Of a DNA stretch of 46,706 nt, positions 34,863 to 43,770 are shown piece by piece. Under the pieces are notes generated by a model that made no database searches, was not told where the DNA came from, and worked only from the letters and a program-made list of their open reading frames with translations. A program made the translations under genes and the position numbers. Origin of the DNA: Hyphomicrobium_A sp964405975 (GTDB lineage: Bacteria > Pseudomonadota > Alphaproteobacteria > Rhizobiales > Hyphomicrobiaceae); the NCBI GenBank assembly GCA_964405975.1, contig CAYOPW010000013.1:1-46706 (forward strand), read 5' to 3'. The first letter of the stretch is position 1, and every line of letters starts with the position of its first letter.

Positions 34863-35636
34863 TTAGCGCTGGTTTCCCAAAAGCTCTGGGCGATACTCAA
34901 AGTGCATCGTGTCGTAGTGGTGCCATTTGCCGCCCCAGATAAAGCCGTGCTTTTCAAAAATGCGCACGATCTCCATGGGGATTTTGTTCGCGTAGGCATA
35001 AGCGCCGTCCTCGTCCGGCTTGGCGTTGCGCCAATAGTCGCTGTGGCGCAACGCGATATCGATGGCGATGGCGTGGCTGTGCGCAGACTGGCGCTTAGTA
35101 CCGGCAATGACGCGGCAATTGTATGTGCCGGCAGAGGGAAAGAGGTAAGGATCGAAGCGTGCCGGGAGCTGATCAAGCTCGCGGCTGACGGCCTCCAAGG
35201 CAGCAGCGGCACCATTGACTTTGTTGAACGCTAAACGCTGCCCCCTCTTGTTTGGTAGCCAGACGATGCGCACCAAGTTCTTGGCGACCTCGCCTTTGCG
35301 GCAGTCGCCATAGATCTTGTTGAGAAACGGCTCATTGCGCGCACGCCCGGGATCAATGTTTTTAGGCGGCGGCGATACGTCCCCATGTGAGTACGGTAAG
35401 GCGAATGTGTCCTCGATGTCGGGAGCGTTCAGCCAATCTTCGAAAGCTTTCTCTCCTTTGCCGTCGTCGAGAGGCATCCGCGTGCCGTCGCGCCAGACAA
35501 GGATGCCGCCCTCGATGTGCTCCAAGTGATTAGGATAGGCGGCAAGCAAACGCGCGCCTTGTGCCTGGGTAAGTTCGCCAGCTGATGCCGTGGTAAATGT
35601 GAACAGAACAACGGCAAAGAGAGAAATGATTCGCAT
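34863..35636 (-). CDS. M15-family D-Ala-D-Ala carboxypeptidase-like protein
   Basis: The protein (257 aa from this start) has a signal peptide (MRIISLFAVVLFTFTTASAG). The C-terminal part has the zinc-peptidase signature of family M15: SAHSHAIAIDI, which provides the first His and Asp ligands, and GKWHHYDTMHFEYRPE, which provides the last His with the catalytic Glu/Asp region. It probably trims peptidoglycan peptides in the periplasm. The frame is open to 35717, but the ATG at 35636 begins the signal peptide. It is divergent from the Ppx/GppA gene, with 39 bp between the starts as given. Confidence 0.85.
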   Translation of the reverse strand: MRIISLFAVVLFTFTTASAGELTQAQGARLLAAYPNHLEHIEGGILVWRDGTRMPLDDGKGEKAFEDWLNAPDIEDTFALPYSHGDVSPPPKNIDPGRARNEPFLNKIYGDCRKGEVAKNLVRIVWLPNKRGQRLAFNKVNGAAAALEAVSRELDQLPARFDPYLFPSAGTYNCRVIAGTKRQSAHSHAIAIDIALRHSDYWRNAKPDEDGAYAYANKIPMEIVRIFEKHGFIWGGKWHHYDTMHFEYRPELLGNQR

Positions 35637-35675
35637 TTGTGACAAAACCCAACAGCGGCCGCCCTCCTGAATACA

Positions 35676-37043
35676 ATGATTTATGAAGTAGATAGCGCAA
35701 GCTTTACCGGGCCGCATTTGCTGCTAAAGTGTACCACAAGTGTCATCCAGAAGACGCCTGATGACGGGCGGCTTAACGGTGGTGTAGCCGGGAGCCGCGA
35801 AGCCAGGCGCTGGAGTAGGGCTTTGAAGGGTATTCCCGACGACGGCAGCACTGGCGATGCGCCAAACACAAAGCCCGCAGCCCGTGATGCGCCGGGTGCG
35901 CAGCCGGTCTTCGCGCCAAAATCGAAATCCGACAGAACGATCGACGGGAAGGGGCGGCAATCTGCTGCGAAGCTAGGCGATGGCATCGCTGTACCACCCT
36001 CGCAGGAGGCGCGCGATCACATATACGGTGCGCTCGACCTTGGTACCAACAACTGCCGTCTGTTGCTGGCCCGTCCATCGCGTCGGGGCTTTCGCGTCGT
36101 CGACGCCTTCTCGCGCATCATCCGGCTTGGTGAGGGCGTGATCCAGACAGGACGTCTTTCCGAAGAAGCCATGCAGCGCACAATCGATGCCCTGAAGATT
36201 TGTGCGGCGAAATTGGAGCGATCGCGTGTGCGCCGTGCCCGGTTCGTTGCAACAGAGGCCTGCCGCGTCGCCACGAATGGTTCGGACTTTATCACTGAAG
36301 TGCACGAAAAAACCGGGATCGACATTGAGGTCCTTACGCCTGAAACGGAAGCGCGCCTTGCTGTTTCGGGGTCGGCTGCGCTGATTGATGCAACCTGCGA
36401 CTATGTCTTGGTGTTTGATATTGGCGGCGGTTCTTCGGAGCTTATCCTGCTTGACCTGACCCGCTGGCGCGGCCGCCAGCGGTTCATCAATCGCCTGGAA
36501 GCGCAAAACTGCATGGTGGCATGGACTTCTTTGCCGCTGGGCGTGGTCACGCTGGCTGAACGGTTCGGCGGCCGCCACGTGACGCCCGACGCCTTCGAGG
36601 CGATGGTTGACCACACCATGGACATGCTGCACTCGTTTGAGGCTGAGCACAGCATCTCTAAGAAAATAGACGGCCGGCGGGTGCATATGCTGGGCACTTC
36701 GGGAACGGTCACGACGGTTGCCGGCGTCCAGCTCAAGTTGCCGCGCTATGATCGCAATCGCGTCGATGGCTGCTGGCTTAAGGCCGAAGAAGTTCGCACG
36801 GTGAGCTACGACCTGCTTGGGCGCACCTATGAGCAGCGCGTCGCGGAACCGTGCATCGGCCGCGACCGGGCCGACCTGGTTCTCGCAGGCTGCGCAATCC
36901 TCGAGGCGGTACTGCGAATGTGGCCGTGCGAACGGTTGCGCGTTGCCGACCGCGGCCTGCGAGAGGGAATCCTCACCACGCTCATGAGCGAGGATGGCGT
37001 CTTTAGGCAAGGCCGCCGCCGCCGGGCCCGGCGCAGACGCTAG
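35676..37043 (+). CDS. Ppx/GppA phosphatase family protein
   Basis: A 455-aa protein of the exopolyphosphatase / guanosine pentaphosphate phosphatase family. The actin-like fold motifs are clear: GALDLGTNNCRLLLA (phosphate 1 loop, residues 118-132) and VFDIGGGSSELIL (phosphate 2 loop, about 248-260). About 110 residues before the domain look disordered (basic, Pro/Ala-rich), so the start could lie further in. It would hydrolyse polyphosphate or pppGpp. RlmE follows 28 bp later, a pairing often seen in Alphaproteobacteria, and the two are likely cotranscribed. Confidence 0.92.
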   Translation: MIYEVDSASFTGPHLLLKCTTSVIQKTPDDGRLNGGVAGSREARRWSRALKGIPDDGSTGDAPNTKPAARDAPGAQPVFAPKSKSDRTIDGKGRQSAAKLGDGIAVPPSQEARDHIYGALDLGTNNCRLLLARPSRRGFRVVDAFSRIIRLGEGVIQTGRLSEEAMQRTIDALKICAAKLERSRVRRARFVATEACRVATNGSDFITEVHEKTGIDIEVLTPETEARLAVSGSAALIDATCDYVLVFDIGGGSSELILLDLTRWRGRQRFINRLEAQNCMVAWTSLPLGVVTLAERFGGRHVTPDAFEAMVDHTMDMLHSFEAEHSISKKIDGRRVHMLGTSGTVTTVAGVQLKLPRYDRNRVDGCWLKAEEVRTVSYDLLGRTYEQRVAEPCIGRDRADLVLAGCAILEAVLRMWPCERLRVADRGLREGILTTLMSEDGVFRQGRRRRARRRR

Positions 37044-37071
37044 GGCTCCAACCTCTTTTGGGACAAACGAC

Positions 37072-37770
37072 ATGAGCAAAGGCCGGGGCGGACCCAGCGG
37101 CGGGCAGCGTCAACTTCACGTCAAACTGAAGCGCGCACGCAAGCACCGGGCCTCATCCCAACGCTGGCTCGAACGGCAGCTCAATGATCCTTATGTCGCC
37201 GCGGCAAGACGGGAAGGTTACCGCTCGCGTGCCGCCTTCAAATTGAAAGAGATCGACGACAAATATCACTTTCTGAAACCGGGTTGGCGCGTGGTCGATC
37301 TTGGTGCGGCGCCGGGCGGTTGGAGCCAAATCGCGGCAGAGCGCGTGCACGCGGTGGGTGGCAAGGGGCAGGTGATCGCCATTGATATTTTGGAGATGGC
37401 ACCGCTACCAGGTGTGCAGGTGTTGCAGCTCGATTTCATGGCGCCCGAGGCTGAAGACACGCTGAAGTCGCTTTTGCGTGATGGCCGAGCAGACGTGGTG
37501 CTGTCGGATATGGCCGAACCCACGACTGGGCATACGCGCACCGACCACTTGCGTATTATGGGACTGGCGGAGGCTGCAGCGTATTTCGCGTTCGAAGTTC
37601 TGAGTTACGACGGCGTGTTTTTGTCCAAGGTGTTCCAGGGTGGCACGGAGCGCGAGCTACTCGACCTATTGAAGCGCAAGTTTGCCACCGTGCGCCACGT
37701 GAAACCGCCCGCAAGCCGGCAACACTCCGCTGAGCTCTACGTTTTGGCAACGGGTTTTCGCGGGGAGTGA
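37072..37770 (+). CDS. RlmE (FtsJ), 23S rRNA 2'-O-ribose methyltransferase
   Basis: A 232-aa protein that methylates U2552 of 23S rRNA late in 50S assembly. The SAM-binding motif VVDLGAAPGGWSQ (residues 74-86) and the catalytic tetrad context are present: the Lys in SRAAFKLKEID (57), the Asp in VVDLG (77), the Asp in VLSDMAEPTTGH and the Lys in FLSKVFQGG. A basic N-terminal tail (GGPSGGQRQLHVKLKRARKH) of about 30 residues is usual in Rhizobiales. The frame is open to 36994 but the ATG at 37072 begins the family's usual N-terminus. Confidence 0.95.
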   Translation: MSKGRGGPSGGQRQLHVKLKRARKHRASSQRWLERQLNDPYVAAARREGYRSRAAFKLKEIDDKYHFLKPGWRVVDLGAAPGGWSQIAAERVHAVGGKGQVIAIDILEMAPLPGVQVLQLDFMAPEAEDTLKSLLRDGRADVVLSDMAEPTTGHTRTDHLRIMGLAEAAAYFAFEVLSYDGVFLSKVFQGGTERELLDLLKRKFATVRHVKPPASRQHSAELYVLATGFRGE

Positions 37771-37824
37771 GCGCAGGCAAGCTACAGCCTGACGCCGTAT
37801 CTGATTACATTTTTGCTCACACCT

Positions 37825-39474
37825 TCAAGACCGGTCGATGGACTTGATGTCGCTGAAGGTGATCTGGGGATTTTTGTCCTGCGTCCACGACAGGTTGAAG
37901 ACGGAAGCCGCGAGGAAGACATGATCCCCGTCGAGATCGGTGGCGACGGTCGACCTGTTGCTTGCAATGAACCGCTCTAATTCGCCAGGATCTTCGGACG
38001 TGATCCAGCGTGCGGCATCGCAGGGCGCGGGCTCGTAGGCTATAGGGAGGCCATACTCTTCGCCAAGGCGGTCAGCCAAAACGTCCAACTGCAGGTTGCC
38101 GATGACGCCGACGATAGGCTGCATTCCGTCCAGCGGTTGGAAGAGCTGGACGACGCCCTCCTCGGCCATCTCGCGGAGGGCCTCTTTAAGCTTCTTGGCG
38201 CGGATCGCGTCCGCCAGCCTTATCCGGCGCAAGATCTCGGGCGCAAAACTCGGAATACCAAGGAACCTGATGTCCTCGCCCTCCGTCAGGACGTCACCGA
38301 TTCTCAATGTGCCGCGGTTGGGGATGCCAACGATGTCACCAGCATAGGCTTCTTCGGCAAGCGAGCGATCCTGCGCAAAGAAGAATTGCGGGGTCTGCAG
38401 TGCCATGGTCTTTGCCGTGCGCACATGCTTCACCTTCATGCCGCGCGCCAGACGGCCCGAGCAAACCCGCATGAACGCAATGCGGTCGCGATGGTTGGCG
38501 TCCATGTTCGCCTGGATCTTGAAGATGACACCGGTCATCGCCGGCTCAGCCGCCGCCACGGTCCGCGTTGCCGCCTTCCGGTCCAGCGGTGGCGGCGCAT
38601 GGGCGACGAGGGCGTCCAAGATATCGCGCACGCCAAAGTTTTTGAGCGCGCTGCCGAAAAACACCGGCGTGAGCGTACCGTCGCGAAAGGGCTGCAAATC
38701 GAATTGGCCGCACGCGTCTTGAACGAGTGCGGTCTCTTCGCGCCAATCATTTACGTACTCGTCTTCGAGCAATGTCTCGATGACTGCATCATCTGGACCC
38801 GAGACCGGCAGGCCCTCCGGATCTTCGTCGACGCGGCGTATGCGCGGCTGAGCCAGGTCATACGTGCCGCGAAACTTACGCCCCTTTCCGATGGGCCAGA
38901 CCATAGGTGCGGTATCGAGGGCGAGGACCTTTTCGATTTCGTCGAGAAGCTCGAGCGGTTCGCGGCTCTCCCGGTCCATCTTGTTGATGAAGGTGATGAT
39001 GGGGATGTCGCGCAGCCGGCAGATCTCAAACAGCTTGCGCGTGCGCGACTCGATTCCCCTGGCGGCGTCGATTACCATGATGGCAGAGTCAACTGCCGTC
39101 AGTGTTCGATATGTGTGGTCGGAGAAGTCTTCGTGACCTGGGGTATCGAGCAGATTTAATACGGCCCCATCGTATTCGAACGTCATCACTGAGGCCGCCA
39201 CCGAAATGCCGCGAGCGCGCTCGGTTGCCATCCAGTCGGAGCGCGCACCGCGCTTGTCTTTCTTCGCCTTTACCTGCCCGGCAAGCTGAATGGCACCGCC
39301 GAACAGCAAAAGCTTTTCAGTGAGCGTCGTCTTGCCCGCGTCGGGGTGAGAAATGATCGCGAACGTGCGCCGACGCTCGATTTGTCGAGCCAGGTCGCCC
39401 ATTCCGCTACTGGCAGCGTTTTGCGTCTCGCCTTCTTGTAGGACCTGCTCTGCCGCCCCGGTCGAATCGTTCAT
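37825..39474 (-). CDS. Peptide chain release factor 3
   Basis: A 549-aa GTPase that recycles RF1 and RF2 after translation termination. GTPase motifs: SHPDAGKTT (42-50), DTPGHEDF (110-117) and NKMD (164-167), with switch I in the ERARGISVAASV segment. The C-terminal domains are complete (DAARWITSED near the end). The length fits the family. It is convergent with rlmE (54 bp apart). A long antisense frame at 38137-39159 is a shadow. Confidence 0.96.
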   Translation of the reverse strand: MNDSTGAAEQVLQEGETQNAASSGMGDLARQIERRRTFAIISHPDAGKTTLTEKLLLFGGAIQLAGQVKAKKDKRGARSDWMATERARGISVAASVMTFEYDGAVLNLLDTPGHEDFSDHTYRTLTAVDSAIMVIDAARGIESRTRKLFEICRLRDIPIITFINKMDRESREPLELLDEIEKVLALDTAPMVWPIGKGRKFRGTYDLAQPRIRRVDEDPEGLPVSGPDDAVIETLLEDEYVNDWREETALVQDACGQFDLQPFRDGTLTPVFFGSALKNFGVRDILDALVAHAPPPLDRKAATRTVAAAEPAMTGVIFKIQANMDANHRDRIAFMRVCSGRLARGMKVKHVRTAKTMALQTPQFFFAQDRSLAEEAYAGDIVGIPNRGTLRIGDVLTEGEDIRFLGIPSFAPEILRRIRLADAIRAKKLKEALREMAEEGVVQLFQPLDGMQPIVGVIGNLQLDVLADRLGEEYGLPIAYEPAPCDAARWITSEDPGELERFIASNRSTVATDLDGDHVFLAASVFNLSWTQDKNPQITFSDIKSIDRS

Positions 39475-39896
39475 TGCGTCAGCTCTTCGCTCTCATATGG
39501 TGTTTCATCGGCGGCGACGGTCCTTCGCTCGTGACTTCAGGTGAGCGAGATACACGACTGCGGGCTAACTGGATATCGACAGGGTCCGCGGCAAGCTCGC
39601 CCAACGCCGCACCGAGCGCTGAGCAGAAACCTCGAAGGAGGAGCTACCCTTCCTGGCGCCAAAGAACAAGACCGCACGCGGAGACTTCAAAGATGCAGTC
39701 TCTAGGCTCACTCGCGATACCACACATCGCGCTTTTCTGCGACAAAAGAGCAAGCCGGGGCGGGGAACTTCCGTACCGTCTTCAAAAGCAGAGCCTGTTA
39801 CTTCGGAGACAGCTTGGGAAGCGCATTCGTCTCAAGTTACCTCGCATGAATACAGGACGGCCGCCATCGTCCGCAACCCGACGGAGAAAACCCACC
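39475..39896. other. 422-bp interval without a supported long gene
   Basis: A frame is open through this stretch into the small ORF at 39897, but its composition (Arg/Ser-rich, no motif) does not look like protein. It likely carries the promoter of prfC. Confidence 0.4.
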
Positions 39897-39998
39897 ATGC
39901 TGAGCGAACTCATTGATCTACTCGAGAGCCCGGAAGCTCATGTATGCATCTGGCGCGATGGTGAACTCTACATCGAGCCGGTCGCGGCACAACGCTAG
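39897..39998 (+). CDS. 33-aa small protein, unknown function
   Basis: The frame MLSELIDLLESPEAHVCIWR (then DGELYIEPVAAQR) has an amphipathic helix followed by a probable beta-hairpin. GGAG lies about 10 bases before the ATG. Its protein-like pattern contrasts with the frame upstream. No family is recognised; it may be a real microprotein or the end of a lost gene. Confidence 0.45.
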   Translation: MLSELIDLLESPEAHVCIWRDGELYIEPVAAQR

Positions 39999-40085
39999 TC
40001 TGCCACATCCGCTAATCCACCTCGTTACCTGTGCCAGCGCGGTGTGCTGTGCCACAAATCAGGGAAGAGCAGTCCCCAAATGAAA

Positions 40086-40110
40086 GGCGGCGGGCTTCAC
40101 ACCCGCCGCC
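40086..40110 (-). terminator. Rho-independent-like terminator of the 52-aa gene
   Basis: GGCGGCGGG (40086-40094) and CCCGCCGCC (40102-40110) pair perfectly over 9 bp around a 7-nt loop. On the minus strand the stem is followed by TTTCATTTG, a broken T-run. It lies 20 bp after the stop of the small secreted protein gene. Confidence 0.7.
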
Positions 40111-40129
40111 CAGAAGAATGTAGCTAGCT

Positions 40130-40288
40130 TTAGCCGCCGGGCGACTCCTCCACACACTTCTTGGTATCTTCGTCCCACTCATAGCCTTGTTTTTTGTCGC
40201 AGTCAGCCTTCGTGTGCGAGTCGGCGAATGCAGGGCCAGTTACTGCGAACGCAAGGCCCAAAGCGACGAGTGCGAGAATGCTTTTCAT
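40130..40288 (-). CDS. Small secreted two-cysteine protein (52 aa)
   Basis: The precursor has a clear signal peptide (MKSILALVALGLAFAVTGP, cleavage after AFA). The mature peptide of about 30 residues (DSHTKADCDKKQGYEWDEDT, KKCVEESPGG) is highly charged and has two cysteines that could form one disulfide. The ATG at 40288 follows an AGAAG stretch, and a good terminator closes the unit. I do not know the family. The transcription unit is monocistronic. Confidence 0.7.
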   Translation of the reverse strand: MKSILALVALGLAFAVTGPAFADSHTKADCDKKQGYEWDEDTKKCVEESPGG

Positions 40289-40457
40289 AGGGCTTCTCCG
40301 ATGCAGGTTTTGGCCAACACCAGACTGTTTCTGGCAGGCCCAGATACGCCTCCACACAGCCACCTAACGACAACAAATCGGGCCGGTCAATATGTCCTGA
40401 CATTGTCCTTTCGACGAGATGTTTCGCGTCTGTTTGGGGCGGCTGAACGCCGCTAAT

Positions 40458-40742
40458 TCAATCTTTTGCAATATAGCGCGCGAGCTCCGATTCAAACTCG
40501 GGGAAGTAGCGCGAGATGACCGTCACATCGAAGCGGGCAAGGATCGACTCCTTTGGCTCCCGGTCCAGCAGAAAGCGGAATGCCGCCTCGATGCAGCGCT
40601 CTGGTGCGCAAGCTCCTCTCGTCAGCGCGTCATAGTTCTCGCGTGTCATTGTCACGCGATGGCGAGTTTCGCCCTTTCTCTCGCTCACCCTCACATCGAA
40701 TTCGAACGGGTCTGCGTTTCCCGTTTGCTTTACCTCGATCAT
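40458..40742 (-). CDS. Conserved hypothetical protein (94 aa)
   Basis: From the ATG at 40742 (AGGAG seven bases upstream) the protein reads MIEVKQTGNADPFEFDVRVS and then has the compact motif PERCIEAAFRFLLDREPKES with ILARFDVTVISRYFPEFE. I recall this pattern from uncharacterised alphaproteobacterial proteins, but no function is known to me. A longer frame to 40907 would add an unlikely N-terminus. It is soluble and cytoplasmic by appearance. Confidence 0.75.
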   Translation of the reverse strand: MIEVKQTGNADPFEFDVRVSERKGETRHRVTMTRENYDALTRGACAPERCIEAAFRFLLDREPKESILARFDVTVISRYFPEFESELARYIAKD

Positions 40743-40921
40743 GTCTGCTCCTGCCCGAATGAGCCCAAGTATTTCGGAGACTTTGCAGCGGCGATAACCC
40801 TTATCTGTTTGTACCATTGCCAGGCGGCGCAAAAGGCATTCTAAGACTAGACAATGCAACCATTGGTTGGCGGCTTGAGAATGAACAAGGCGCAGCCAAG
40901 CTGCCATGAAGTGAGGTTGTA

Positions 40922-41710
40922 ATGTACACCATGCGTTTTTTGGTATCTGCCGTTGCCGCAGCGATGTTGATAGTTATTCCAGGCGCCGCACAGGCTGCCG
41001 AGTGGGACGAGGGCATCGCCCGAAAGCCTGGCAATTACGGGCCGATTCCATTGATAGAATTAGGATCCGAGTACGAGAATTTTGCGATCGGTCCCTACGT
41101 TGCTCAGGGTGAACTGGTGCTGAGAGTTTGCAGGGACACGCGGGCCGAAACAAATTTGACGGTCGTAGCCGCTATTTCTCGCGTGCCCGCAAACCCGCCG
41201 CTTGAGTTGAAGCAGTGGAATTACGGCTGTGGGGACATCGAAGGAAGTCTATTCTTTATCAAGTCGCTGACCACCAGCTTTGCCGGTCTGGCTGGCATCG
41301 TGAAACCTGACAGCTCCTCAGGTTGGGCGAACGCGCGGCTGTCAAATGGATACAGCGGCGACCAGGTCCTCGTGAACGTGCGAACGCCGCAAAAATACAT
41401 CGTCAGGATTCCTGAAGCTAAAGGTAGCGGAGCCTACAAAGTTCAATTCAATATCTACAGCAGTAAGTTTCCCTTAGGCCGAAAGGGATGGCTCCACTCA
41501 GACGCCGAAAGCGCACGCATTGTGCCTGACGCCCTCAAGATCGTCGTGCTCAAATCCGAGTTTGAAGATTCCCGCGACGCGAAGGTCGCCGCCAAGACGA
41601 TCAGTTACGCCCGGTGCGATTCTTCGGAAGTCACGTGCGAGGGAAACCAAAATGCGTTCGATTCAAAGGACGATGCCGATTGGCTCAACGCCGACGACTC
41701 CAGCGAGTAG
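40922..41710 (+). CDS. Secreted protein of unknown function
   Basis: A 262-aa protein with a signal peptide (MRFLVSAVAAAMLIVIPGAA, cleavage near AQA). The mature part looks beta-rich, with four cysteines (VCRDTR, YGCGD, ARCDSSEVTC) that could form disulfides, and ends in an acidic tail. GAGG precedes the ATG at 40922. No domain is recognised. It is divergent from the 94-aa gene. The assembly gap lies 89 bp downstream. Confidence 0.65.
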   Translation: MYTMRFLVSAVAAAMLIVIPGAAQAAEWDEGIARKPGNYGPIPLIELGSEYENFAIGPYVAQGELVLRVCRDTRAETNLTVVAAISRVPANPPLELKQWNYGCGDIEGSLFFIKSLTTSFAGLAGIVKPDSSSGWANARLSNGYSGDQVLVNVRTPQKYIVRIPEAKGSGAYKVQFNIYSSKFPLGRKGWLHSDAESARIVPDALKIVVLKSEFEDSRDAKVAAKTISYARCDSSEVTCEGNQNAFDSKDDADWLNADDSSE

Positions 41711-41727
41711 CGGATGGGTCGCCTCTC

Positions 41728-41759
41728 TATGCACATCAATCATTATGCACATCAATCAT
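41728..41759 (+). repeat. 16-bp tandem repeat, two copies
   Basis: TATGCACATCAATCAT occurs twice in direct succession (41728-41743 and 41744-41759). The second copy is also the start of the 55-bp sequence repeated after the gap, where the unit appears once more at 41899. The true copy number may be larger than shown. Confidence 0.85.
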
Positions 41760-41953
41760 TCCCCATGATTTGAAGCCAGCTTATTCACGCGACCGGTGNN
41801 NNNNNNNNNNNNNNNNNNNNNNNNNNNNNNNNNNNNNNNNNNNNNNNNNNNNNNNNNNNNNNNNNNNNNNNNNNNNNNNNNNNNNNNNNNNNNNNNNNTA
41901 TGCACATCAATCATTCCCCATGATTTGAAGCCAGCTTATTCACGCGACCGGTG
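41744..41953. other. 100-N assembly gap with identical 55-bp flanks
   Basis: Bases 41799-41898 are N. The 55 bp before the gap (41744-41798) are identical to the 55 bp after it (41899-41953). This is what is seen when a scaffolder joins two contigs that really overlap, or when a tandem repeat breaks assembly. No gene is interrupted; the neighbouring genes end at 41710 and 42124. The rest of the interval 41711-42123 shows nothing else I can support. Confidence 0.95.
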
Positions 41954-42123
41954 AGGCAGGCTGCGTGAAGGGTGGTATGTGTGGGGCGACCACCACGTCG
42001 GTCGACGCCACACTCGCTTCTGACCCAATGTGGAAATTAAAGACTCACCGCGCCAGCCCCCGCTGACACACCGGGAGGCTGGCGAAGCAACTTCTCCTCA
42101 AGCGCTCGGCTGCCAAAATTGCA

Positions 42124-43770
42124 CTACTTGACCATCCCGATCTCGCTCGGACGCCAGCTCTTGTCGAAGAACGACGGCAGCGGGCTGTAGAGCCGCAGGA
42201 TCGTGAACCACCCTTTACCTGGCATGGTCTGGATCCAATTGCCCCGCTTGACTCCCTCGGGCTGGGTCGGACCGAAGTAGATCGTGGTGGAACCGTCGGC
42301 GCTCGCTTCGGCCGCCGGCGAGGGATAGGTTTGGCTGCCCGCGCGCGGATACTTCTGCGGTGTCTTCAGCATCGACCGGGTCTGGTTGTCATAGAGCGTG
42401 AAGGACCAGAAGGCCTTTGCTGGGATGCCTTTGGGCAGCGTCACCTTGTAGGTCTTGGCACCATTGTAGGCGTTGCCGTCTGCGTCGACGAAATTCATTA
42501 GATACTGAGAGCCGACGCCGGGAATGCGCATGATCATGCCGGGGCTGTCGAGCGTGTAGGCGTAATAGAAAGCCGTGCGCGAATCGAGCGTGCGCGCCCC
42601 GGTCGGCGGATAGGGCTTGAACCTGCCGTCCGCATAGGCCGGTGGCGGGGTCTCGAAAAAGGCGCCGCCCTCGAACAGCATGTTGCCCCAATGCGAGCCC
42701 TCGTAATAGGCCCAGTCGGGATGCACGTTAGCGAACCGCCATTGAAGCGACCGCCCGGTGGCCTGCCCAACCGCGGCGGCGTCGGTCAAAATCTTCTTCA
42801 TCCGCTCGTCCGGCGCGAACTCCTTGCCCTTGACGATACCGATGGCCGCCAATTGCCCGGCGAGTTCCACGTCATAACTGGTGGCGGGTTCGGCCTGCAC
42901 GTTCTCGTTGATCATCTCGAAGAAGCCATAGTCGCTGGGCGGGATCGTGTTGAACGACACGTGGCTGCCCTCGATGAATTTCATCTCGGGGATCTTCGGC
43001 TCGGCCCCCAGCATCACTTTCCCCTCCAGCGCCTCGGCGATGGAGGTTCCCCAGCTGCCCGGGGCGTAAGGGTAGATCTTCAGATTGGCCTTGACGTTCT
43101 CGACGGCCGGATTCGGATCGTTGCCGTTCTCAATGAAGGCCCGCCCGGCATAGAGGACGTAGTTCGTCTTGGAGTGTGCAACAAAATAGCCGCCCTCGGG
43201 CAGCGGGCCGTCATAGCCGGGCCCGACGATAAGGTATTTGCCGCCAAGACCCCGGTCGGGACCGGGCCGGCCGATGTCGATGACCCAGGAAAACCACATG
43301 TCGTTGATGGTGCCGAGCCCGTTCGGCGGCTGCTCGATCACCATCGGGCCGTTCGTCAGGTCCACCGTCCCCAAGTAATAGACGGTGTCGGCATTCGCGG
43401 TCAGGAACAGCGATTCCGAGTCCATCAGCTCCGAAAAGATGATGATGTCGTTGTCGTTGGCACCGATGCTCTGGAAGCCCTTGCGGAGCGCGTAGGCCGA
43501 TGCGCCGCGGAAGCTGTTGTTGTAAACGTTGAGCGCGCGGGTGAAGGCGAGAGTGTCGTAGACCGTCTGTGCGGTCTCGGCACTCGGCGCACCATCCTTA
43601 AAGTTGAGTGTGCCGATGCGCGTGTCGACCTTGTCGGGTGCAGACAAGGATTGAATCGTCTCCTGCGATACCTGTGCGGTGGCGGACCCCAACGATGTGA
43701 GCAACGAGGCCACAGCGATGACCGCCACTACGGGAATTGACTTGCCATACCTACGAAACGCCGACTGCAT
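42124..43770 (-). CDS. DUF1254/DUF1214 domain-containing secreted protein
   Basis: A 548-aa protein with a signal peptide (VVAVIAVASLLTSLGSATA) and two domains. The first is DUF1254 (NADTVYYLGTVDLTNGPMVI, W.SWVIDIGRPG). The second is DUF1214, with GIPAKAFWSFTLYDNQTRSM and the closing block GKGWFTILRLYSPL. The pair occurs widely in Proteobacteria in the periplasm; no reaction is established. The ATG at 43770 is preceded by GGAGA. A long antisense frame (42691-43740) is a shadow caused by codon bias. Monocistronic by context. Confidence 0.92.
   Translation of the reverse strand: MQSAFRRYGKSIPVVAVIAVASLLTSLGSATAQVSQETIQSLSAPDKVDTRIGTLNFKDGAPSAETAQTVYDTLAFTRALNVYNNSFRGASAYALRKGFQSIGANDNDIIIFSELMDSESLFLTANADTVYYLGTVDLTNGPMVIEQPPNGLGTINDMWFSWVIDIGRPGPDRGLGGKYLIVGPGYDGPLPEGGYFVAHSKTNYVLYAGRAFIENGNDPNPAVENVKANLKIYPYAPGSWGTSIAEALEGKVMLGAEPKIPEMKFIEGSHVSFNTIPPSDYGFFEMINENVQAEPATSYDVELAGQLAAIGIVKGKEFAPDERMKKILTDAAAVGQATGRSLQWRFANVHPDWAYYEGSHWGNMLFEGGAFFETPPPAYADGRFKPYPPTGARTLDSRTAFYYAYTLDSPGMIMRIPGVGSQYLMNFVDADGNAYNGAKTYKVTLPKGIPAKAFWSFTLYDNQTRSMLKTPQKYPRAGSQTYPSPAAEASADGSTTIYFGPTQPEGVKRGNWIQTMPGKGWFTILRLYSPLPSFFDKSWRPSEIGMVK

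Noticed and set aside
38137..39159. 340-codon frame antisense to prfC
   Set aside because: Long antisense frames are common over GC-rich genes; the minus strand encodes a complete release factor 3.
41728..41953. CRISPR-like array around the assembly gap
   Set aside because: The 16-bp units are adjacent without spacers and no cas gene is present.
42691..43740. 349-codon frame antisense to the DUF1254/DUF1214 gene
   Set aside because: Shadow frame; the minus strand has a complete protein with signal peptide and both domains.
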